In this document: positions 57,820 through 64,000 of the stretch, in pieces
How the letters are laid out: every line of letters starts with the position of its first letter
Position numbering within the stretch: position 1 is the stretch's first letter
NCBI GenBank assembly: GCA_010015745.1
Contig: ML978207.1
Location: 62,001-126,000 of the forward strand
Origin: Setomelanomma holmii
Lineage: Eukaryota > Ascomycota > Dothideomycetes > Pleosporales > Phaeosphaeriaceae
Direction: 5' to 3'
DNA: 64,000 nt
Made by a program: the position numbers and the translations under genes
Notes under the pieces: model-generated
The model's database searches: none
Seen by the model: the letters and a program-made list of their open reading frames with translations, nothing else
What the model was told of the DNA's origin: nothing

Positions 57820-58947
57820 TCAATACTTAGTTTGCCAACCTCGAGCTTTTCTGCAGGCCGCTATACGGAGGGGCATGCTGAGTATGAGTGTGCGTATGAG
57901 CTTCCCTGGTATGCTGCGCCAGCACTCTTTCAAAGCCTTACAAAAGCCATGCCACTCTTCCTTAGCTATACTGTAGTTGTTGTATTAGGGGTAGAACTTG
58001 AACATGCGCTTCTTGAGGTGCCACCAGAGGTGTTCAATAGGGTTAGGGTCTGGTGAGTACGCTAGCCAGGTGATAGGTGTAATATTGTGTTCTGCTAGGA
58101 ACCCTATAGCTGCGCGCGACGTGTGTATACGCGCGTTATCCTGCATGAAAAGCTGTAAATGACGCTAGTGAGGGAGGAGACCTTTGCGCAAAGCTGCCAT
58201 CTAACTTTGGGTAGAATAGCCACCTCTTAGGGCATCAGGATTGCGGTCTATGATGACTAATAGACTCCTCCTTAGGCGACCACGTTCATCCAGCCACACT
58301 GACGCCCACACTATCTGAGCAGGCTTGCAAGACGTGCCAATCTCAGATATCATCTTCTTCTTCCATTTCTCCCATTTGTAGCGAAAGCACCACTCCTAGG
58401 AGTGGCCTGCACCCCTCTGAACTGAGCACTCATCTGAGAACTTGAGCGTGCGCTGCGACTACTGGAACGCCCTGTACTGCCTGCAGAACTGTAAGCGCTT
58501 TAGCGCATGCCCCTAGTTCAATTTAGGTCTTGTTGTGCACCTATAATTGGTGAGGCTACGCTCTTTAAGGCACCAGTAGAGTGTGCTGCAGCTAGGTGCC
58601 TTTGAAGGGGTGCTATCTAGATTTACAAAGATGCCAACTTCTGCCAAGTTTTTATACTCAATATCAGGCTCAGCGCAAGCATTTCGATAGATAAGCTTCT
58701 TCTAGTGAAGCGAGAGCATTATTTTCTGGCTAGAAAAAGGCAGATCTGACGTTGTATAGTGTAGGTTCTATCTTTTGATAGTATCTTGGATGGTTTGTGT
58801 GCTACGCCCAAACTCATCTGCTAGCTCCTTCAATGAAACACCAGCGTCAAACTTAGCAATAACAGTATGTCTTTAAGCAGGTGACAGGTAGGGCTTTTTG
58901 CTTGAATTTCCGCTAATTTTTGTACCAAATGAGCGACGTGGAGGCAT
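57820..58947 (-). pseudogene. Tc1/mariner transposase pseudogene, nine in-frame stops
   Basis: The frame runs from ATG 58947 (MPPRRSFGTKISGNSSKKPY) to TGA 57820, 376 codons with no net indel. An HTH DNA-binding region is visible (FDAGVSLKELADEFGRSTQT), then DDE catalytic landmarks: SVWLDERGRLRRSLLVIIDR, LFMQDNARIHTSRAA with the second Asp, and AYSPDPNPIEHLWWHLKKRM with the third acidic residue. Nine codons are TAG or TAA. Each becomes CAG or CAA (Gln) by a single T-to-C reversal, while every Trp codon I can identify is still TGG. That pattern fits CpA-to-TpA change on the coding strand, the hallmark of RIP, but with an unusual strand bias. The protein cannot be made from this copy. Confidence 0.88.
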
Positions 58948-59004
58948 GCTGTGTGGGATTGAAGATGGGATAGGCGGGTGCGCGACTTTTGTGTTCGGGC
59001 TGGC

Positions 59005-59030
59005 GCACGGATACTTTTGACGCGTGACTG
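59005..59030 (-). repeat. Right terminal inverted repeat of the Tc1/mariner copy
   Basis: On the minus strand it reads CAGT, five variable bases, then GTCAAAAGTATCCGTGC, followed outward by the TA duplication at 59031-59032. Confidence 0.9.
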
Positions 59031-59032
59031 TA

Positions 59033-59872
59033 CGTAGTCCCCATGACATACTAGTTTGCGAAACACAGGGATCTCTTTTGCTGAACGTCTTGAGCTACCT
59101 TGATCTGGTCATACTCACTGAGCTGCAATTTTTTGTCCTCAGCCTGCGATGCTTGTATTGCACTGTAAGTCTTGGTACAGTTTATTGGAACGAGCGTTGC
59201 TGACAATTCATAGATCTCGAGTCAATTGCAGCACCCTACTTTTTTCATTGTTTGTTCTGGCCAGCCTGGATTCTCGAGGAAGAAACATAGATTGCTCCGA
59301 CGCCACATCGAAAGTCCCCAATCCACGACGGGGTTGTCTACGCTGGACAATAGCCGATCAATCATGCTATAATCAAAGTATCGAGGATCGCTTCGGCACT
59401 CCAAGCTACCGCTTCCATTGTTCCCCTAACCACTGAAAACTTCCAGCTCCAATCATGGCCGTTACGATAGATGGTTTTGCAGGACGGCTCTTTCACACAG
59501 AAGCCGTCTGTTTTTCTGTTCTCACGACAATTTGCGTCGTTTCCAAGTCCTTCACGAGCAGCCACACGTTGGAGCATAACTTCATTTGAGGCTGCACTCA
59601 TTCTTATATCTCTCTTCAGGTCCCTCCATGGGATCTCATGTACCAGCGAATGCTGTCTACGTCATAACCGTGAAAGTGAAAAGTGAAGATGAGAGCGGTA
59701 TAGCCCGTTTGTCGCGACATCATGGGTTCCTCGGCTCCACTGCGTTTGGATCGGCACCTGACCGTTTTCTCTTACACTGCTCGAACCTCACCTTTCTAGG
59801 CACCTTCCGCACTTTGAATCCGCACTTCTCTTCTCCTTGCTGTCTTTTGGGCATCCCTAGTGCTAGCCGACG
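59033..59872. other. Intergenic region, no gene recognised
   Basis: 840 bp between the transposon and the damaged gene at 59873. Short frames only; no motif. C/T-rich sequence at 59780-59860 may be the old promoter of the next gene. Confidence 0.35.
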
Positions 59873-60537
59873 ATGCCTCGTGGCAGCAAGCGCGACGCGC
59901 CACTGGGAAACGAGGACTTCGTTCATGCGGCGGAGAAACCCAGACCAGATACGGATGGACCAAAGGCAAACAGCGAGGCGCCAGCCACAGCCAGCTCAGC
60001 GACGGCGCAGCCCAAATCGCGCGAGCATTGCGAAGATACGGACCCTCCTGAAGAGATGACGAGGCTGATGAGACGTCCGATGGCACACTTGCGCATGCGC
60101 AACGTCTTGCAGGTCCCCGGCGTCTCCCAGCGGAGCTGAGATATCTCATCGCGATTGCGGGCCTTGCTTTTCCAGACCATATGGCGAGAGAGTCGATTAG
60201 TGAAATTATGCTTGACATTTAAAACGGGCTTTGGTTCGAAAAGCACAGAGAGTCGCTGAAGGTGTTCTACATTCAAGTTGGCGACAAACTCAAAGAGCAG
60301 GATTGGGATTTGGCTTGCAGTCTTTTGCGCTATCGCTGCCCAGTTGTTAACACTCATGCGTATGGCGATAACGATGCCGAAACCGATGGCATGGAAGATG
60401 AAGAGACTTGGGAGTTGCTCTTTGAAGGTCAATCGGTGCCGGGCCTGAATGGCGAATGGCCAGAAGCCACGACAATGGGCAAGGACTATTTTCCGGAGCA
60501 CTTCCCGAAAGCATATGAGGGCAAGGTACGATATTGA
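59873..60537 (+). pseudogene. Damaged gene for a small hypothetical protein
   Basis: The ATG at 59873 begins MPRGSKRDAPLGNEDF and the frame is Ala/Pro/Glu-rich. Near 60055 a coding-like segment continues in another frame with the F-box-like string RLPAELRYLIAIAGLAFPDH. That second frame meets TAA at about 60220, then runs on in frame (VFYIQVGDKLKEQDWDLACS, ETWELLFEGQSVPG) to the stop at 60537. One frame change and one nonsense codon thus separate three coding-like pieces. The TAA follows a Leu-Asp-Ile run and would be CAA (Gln) before a C-to-T change. The original function is unknown. Confidence is limited because no intact relative is available here for comparison. Confidence 0.45.
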
Positions 60538-60692
60538 AGGATGTGACGGTATAAATACCTTGTATACGGAACGGTACAAAAGGTCAGCCTTTTTGTACTG
60601 TTTACAAAGGAACTCATTCAAATTTGGCAAGAGGTAGTAAGAGGTAGAGTAGGAGAGACGTCTCGGGCTCCATCAATGTACAAGCAAAATGA

Positions 60693-61433
60693 CTACATCG
60701 AATCAATGCCGTGCACCAATTCGTCCATGTCCACGTCTTCATATTTGAAGCCGATCCTCGCGTCGCGCATTCGCTCAGCCAAATCCCCTATGTCTTCTCT
60801 CGCCGCCTCAAGCTCGGACTGGAACCGCGCTCGAAACAGCGCCATTCCACTCGCATCGTCCTCGTCAATCTCTGCCTCTGCCTCGCCACCAGACTTCTTC
60901 TGCTCTCGCATCTCCCACACCTCCAGCCTCTCAAGCTCATATATCGTGTTTCGTAGAACAGCTGTTACACCTTCATCAGCGAACACCCCATACGCGTTGA
61001 CGGCAGTCATTGAGAAGCATCCGGACATACCTTCACATATTCGTCCGCCTTCATCTACCATCGCCTTGATCGCCGCATACGTCCAGATGCAAATGTTAGC
61101 TTCCTTGTCGTTTACGAAACGACCGCCACGCTCTCGATGATGCGCTAGCAATGCGTCATAGTCATAGCTCGCGGCTTCCTCGACACACACGGGCCAGATG
61201 AAAGGTTGAAGAGATGTGTTTTTCAGCCATGAGAGGGGGAGTTGTGGCTTTAGAGTGTAAATCACTCGGACGCAATTCGGTGAGCAGGCGGATTTTGGGG
61301 CTGGTAGGTTGGCGGAGGATGGTAGTGATCAGGAGCCGAAGACGAGGTGGCCACAATCGAGAGTGTGGAGGTGAGTGGAAGGGTCATCGCATAGGGACTC
61401 GTAGAGTGTTGGTGTGGTCGAGGGAATGGACAT
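60693..61433 (-). pseudogene. Cys/His-motif small protein gene with one in-frame stop
   Basis: The ATG at 61433 opens MSIPSTTPTLYESLCDDPST, then LDCGHLVFGS, and meets TGA at 61331-61329. The same frame then runs without a break for 212 codons to 60693. The likely metal-binding layout is C-G-H, then C-S-P-N-C, then FIWPVCVEEA; the rest is helical and charged (YELERLEVWEMREQKKSGGE). I associate this layout with small lineage-specific Dothideomycete proteins of unknown function. The TGA would be CGA (Arg) before a C-to-T change. No sensible intron covers it. Translation from an internal start or a sequence error cannot be excluded. Confidence 0.6.
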
Positions 61434-61833
61434 GGTGGGTTGATGGGGGTCGAGGGTTGCGATTGATAAGAAGAGTTGGGCTTGGAAGTCTTTAGGGATA
61501 TTTACTAATGAGATTAATTTACAAAAGAAGAGTGAATGAGCATTGGCAAAACCTGCCGGTCGCGACATGCTCGCAAGCGGTGGTTTGACCATGTATTTTA
61601 GCTGGACATTTCTCGAGGGTACAGAGCGCTGTGCGATGACGAAGTTTAGGCCTCGAGGGCGATCAGAGTACACCATTGTGAGTCTACCCAGTCCACACAA
61701 GCACTGTACTAACACGATTCCTAGCCTCACCTCTGATCATCTTGTTTCTTGATGTCAGCATCATGCCTTCAAGCACCTTGGAATTTCCTCGAGCGCTTCG
61801 ATTGTTCTAAAATCGTATCTATATCAGCTCATC
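61434..61833. other. Intergenic region between two divergent Cys/His-motif genes
   Basis: 400 bp separate the ATGs at 61433 (minus) and 61834 (plus). Short frames in this stretch show no motif; it is the probable shared promoter region. Confidence 0.4.
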
Positions 61834-62142
61834 ATGCAGCGCCCATTACCTGCCCACCCTCTTCGGATGAAGCACATTGACTTACCATACCGCACACCAG
61901 CCTGGTCGTACATGCCATGTAACTCCCAATCCAGCATTCACCACCTCAAATGCAGTCACGCCGTCTCAGCTCCCACCAGCAAAGAGCCATACGCCAACAT
62001 TTGTCAATATCCCATGCACCGCACTCCCTTTCATTTCATATGCCGTACATATCTAGCTCAAGTCGCTAGGGTCGAGCTGCTACTGGCACTGAATCTTTCT
62101 AAGGAGAAGCGTCGTGACAACACACGCATGTCAGTGACTTAG
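61834..62142 (+). CDS. Possible short Cys/His-motif protein (102 aa)
   Basis: The single frame starts MQRPLPAHPLRMKHIDLPYR. Its core is HHLKCSHAVSAPTSKEPYAN, then ICQYP, then HFICRTYLAQVARVELLLAL. The spacing C-x-H, a later N-x-C, then F-I-C followed by a helix resembles the damaged gene at 60693-61433, so the two may be distant paralogues. It is shorter, lacks the second Cys of the last pair and ends soon after the first helix, so it may be truncated. The evidence is motif order only. Confidence 0.4.
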   Translation: MQRPLPAHPLRMKHIDLPYRTPAWSYMPCNSQSSIHHLKCSHAVSAPTSKEPYANICQYPMHRTPFHFICRTYLAQVARVELLLALNLSKEKRRDNTRMSVT

Positions 62143-62249
62143 GATGACCTTATCAACGAATGCATAGCTGAGATAATTGTCCCATAGAATGTCCCAAATC
62201 TCTTCCTTCCTGCACCAAACCCGTATCACAACGTCAGCAACCGACAACC

Positions 62250-62903
62250 ATGCCTCCTTCAAAGCTCCAGATGGTCAAAGCCTTCTTTGGGACCTGCGAC
62301 CATCTTCCCGACGACCACTTCATCACTTCAAACGACGTCTGCCCCATTTGTCAAGATGCTGATGAAGCCAGATTGCCATGCGGTCCTTCCACAAATCGCA
62401 TTCGCAAGACTGCCATCATACGAACCCCTGATTGCGATCATGTGTTCCACCACTTGTGTCTAATCACTTGGCTTCTGGCCAATCTGCGCAGCGACGTTGA
62501 CGACTCTTGTCCACAATGCCGCCACGTGTTGATCGACCTAAACTGGGTTCCGCCTCCTGCACCGCGAGCGCAGAACCGCGTGCAGCGAGCTCCACGAGCT
62601 CCTCACAATCGTGCGGGTGTCAACCAGAATCGCGACGCTGCTCTTCTGCGTGAGATTCAGCGTCAGCGTGAGCGACGTGTAGAGCAGGAAGGTACAGCCG
62701 GGCGGTTCTTTCGCCAAACTCTGCTCGAGCTCGCATTGGCACGAGCCGAGCGTCGTAGAACTTGGCCGACTTGGGCACAGTGGACGGTGAGCGTGACCGA
62801 CAATATTGACCATATGACATTGATCATGCGGATGATCAGTTTTGCCCGGGACTTGCGACGGCGGCCTCAAGTCCTGGAGCCATCCGGAGTGTATGAGATT
62901 TGA
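62250..62903 (+). CDS. RING-H2 finger protein, putative E3 ubiquitin ligase (217 aa)
   Basis: The intact single exon starts MPPSKLQMVKAFFGTCDHLP. The RING-H2 ligands are clear: C31-P-I-C34, then DCDHVFHHLC (Cys, His, His, Cys), then DSCPQCRHVL. The 30-residue insert between the second and third ligands is long. The segment ALLREIQRQRERRVEQEGTA is a charged helix, followed by an Arg-rich C-terminus. RING-H2 domains bind two zinc ions and recruit E2 enzymes; substrates are unknown. No membrane segment or signal peptide. It lies in a cluster with a second RING-H2 gene at 63607. Confidence 0.8.
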   Translation: MPPSKLQMVKAFFGTCDHLPDDHFITSNDVCPICQDADEARLPCGPSTNRIRKTAIIRTPDCDHVFHHLCLITWLLANLRSDVDDSCPQCRHVLIDLNWVPPPAPRAQNRVQRAPRAPHNRAGVNQNRDAALLREIQRQRERRVEQEGTAGRFFRQTLLELALARAERRRTWPTWAQWTVSVTDNIDHMTLIMRMISFARDLRRRPQVLEPSGVYEI

Positions 62904-63606
62904 GTAAGAATTGGTCGTTTTGAAGGCTTTACAATCCGATAGCCGGGATAGTTGCGTGGGTGTGGCATGCTCTAATGCTTGCATGGACATTAGTACATTA
63001 AGGGAGGAGATTTTTCCTAGGAAATGAAGTACTTGCTTGATAATAACGGAGGTTTACAGTGTCTTTCTACATGAGATACCCGTCCAGTCATTGATGAAAT
63101 AAAAGACTTTGCTAATACCATTGAATCACTTCGTATACGTTAATTCTCTCAACTGTGTACTAATGAAAGCATTGAAACGGCTAGATCCGACCCTAACTAT
63201 TTATGTTAGAGTAAATCCAATAATCCTGTGGACAAGATCTAAAGGTGTCAGCGCTTTGTGACTCAAGTGGAATGACTCGAAATGCGCATCAATCAACAAG
63301 AAAGATCAGAGCTTTGACATCACTCACTATGCTGACGGGGCATAAGAATTATGCCTACAGATGTGTCCTTAAATATTGCATTAAGGTGATCCCAAGCCGA
63401 AGAAAGAGCAGTTACAGTCGGGAAGGCACGAACCACAGGCCTAAAGGGGAAAGACGATGTGAAAGTCTAGCAAGCTGCTTTGAGACTAAATCAATGCGGA
63501 CATAGCTCGTTTCCTCGGTTGAGCCAATCCGTAGACATAAACGCAAATTCGATGCGAAACGTGGTGTACAGCTGCAGTCTTGCAATCGTTGAACACGTCA
63601 TCTCAG
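62904..63606. other. Intergenic region between two convergent RING-H2 genes
   Basis: 703 bp, AT-rich around 63000-63200, with short frames only. No gene is seen. Confidence 0.4.
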
Positions 63607-63909
63607 CTAGTCCTTACGCTTGCAGACGAGTACAGTCTGGCATTCAGGACAGGTCCTTTCGCGTTTCTCGTTGGCCAAATCAATGACAAGGGAAACAAAG
63701 AGACAGCCCGCATGGAATATATGCGCGCAAGCATGGGTTCGCACACAGTCTGTCGTTAACAGCCGAGCCGTCAAGGGAAGGCCTTGCCAGCCGTGCGGAG
63801 CAATCGCTTGCGAACATCTACCGCATACCTTGTGGTTCTCAGCGAAGTAAGTGTCCGGTAACTTCTCGAGGTAGTGGAAGAACAAGATAGCTGTGGTGGA
63901 CGCGGACAT
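63607..63909 (-). CDS. Short RING-H2-like protein (100 aa)
   Basis: The single exon from the ATG at 63909 opens MSASTTAILFFHYLEKLPDT. Ligands: C29-G-R-C32, then THACAHIFHAGCLFVSLVID (Cys, His, His, Cys), then TCPECQTVLV. The core [C]-x-H-[VI]-F-H-x-x-C-L...C-P-x-C-x-x-V-L matches the RING-H2 gene at 62250, and in both the spacing between the second and third ligands is long. They may be diverged paralogues. With 100 residues it is little more than the RING domain, so it would act as a stand-alone E2-binding module, if active at all. Confidence 0.68.
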   Translation of the reverse strand: MSASTTAILFFHYLEKLPDTYFAENHKVCGRCSQAIAPHGWQGLPLTARLLTTDCVRTHACAHIFHAGCLFVSLVIDLANEKRERTCPECQTVLVCKRKD

Positions 63910-64000
63910 GGTTGAGAAGTAGAGTTCGACAGTACTGGTACTTGTTAGTCGTGGGCAAGTTCTGGTAAAGAGGCGAGACGAGATGATGACTATACTACAG

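Larger units (their letters stand above)
57681..59030 (-). mobile_element. Tc1/mariner DNA transposon, full length but inactivated (1,350 bp)
   Basis: Both ends are visible: 26-bp terminal inverted repeats starting CAGT and sharing GTCAAAAGTATCCGTGC, each flanked by TA (57679-57680 and 59031-59032), the target duplication of the Tc1/mariner superfamily. Between them lies one transposase frame on the minus strand with nine stops and no net frame change. The insertion is in the gene-poor stretch behind UTP10. Intact ends and unchanged length with many nonsense codons point to point-mutational silencing, as by RIP, rather than deletion. Confidence 0.92.

Overview
The window is from a filamentous ascomycete (Pezizomycotina), most likely a Dothideomycete. 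Evidence: short GT-AG introns (about 45-75 nt) with CTAAC/CTGAC-type branch points, Zn2Cys6 regulators, a HeLo-domain allorecognition-type gene, a Tc1/mariner relic with Gln-to-stop changes that look like RIP damage, and a dispersed 5S rRNA-like copy. I assembled gene models by hand: open frames were joined at GT/AG sites and every spliced length was checked to be a multiple of three. No search was run, so family names rest on recognised motifs.

Layout. 0-12.5 kb: the 3' end of an unidentified gene; a small conserved two-exon gene; an Osh1/2-type oxysterol-binding protein (ankyrin + PH + FFAT + ORD, six exons); the mitochondrial F1-ATPase chaperone ATP12, divergent from a 993-aa Zn2Cys6 regulator; a short-chain dehydrogenase. 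12.5-27 kb is accessory: a secreted DUF1996 protein, a large intronless protein of unknown function, and three damaged genes (lectin-like membrane protein, F-box-like protein, HeLo-domain protein). 27-35.4 kb is housekeeping metabolism: a DENND11/DUF4484-like protein, 2-isopropylmalate synthase (LEU4) with a CCG-N4-CGG box upstream, a DUF1989 protein and glutamate decarboxylase.

35.4-48 kb: a second Zn2Cys6 regulator, about 3.5 kb without genes that holds one strong imperfect hairpin, a 97-aa orphan gene, a divergent protein-kinase-like gene, a 5S rRNA pseudogene and a second short-chain dehydrogenase. 48.4-57.2 kb holds two large RNA-biology genes in divergent orientation, NRDE2 and UTP10/HEATR1. 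57.7-59.0 kb is a complete but dead 1,350-bp Tc1/mariner copy with 26-bp terminal inverted repeats and TA duplications. 59.9-63.9 kb is a cluster of small, partly broken Cys/His-rich and RING-H2 genes.

I found no secondary-metabolite backbone gene, CRISPR array or tRNA. The strongest unusual signals are the pseudogene islands whose stops can mostly be explained by single C-to-T changes, the strand-asymmetric Gln-only stops in the transposon, and the Cys/His-rich small-protein cluster next to it.
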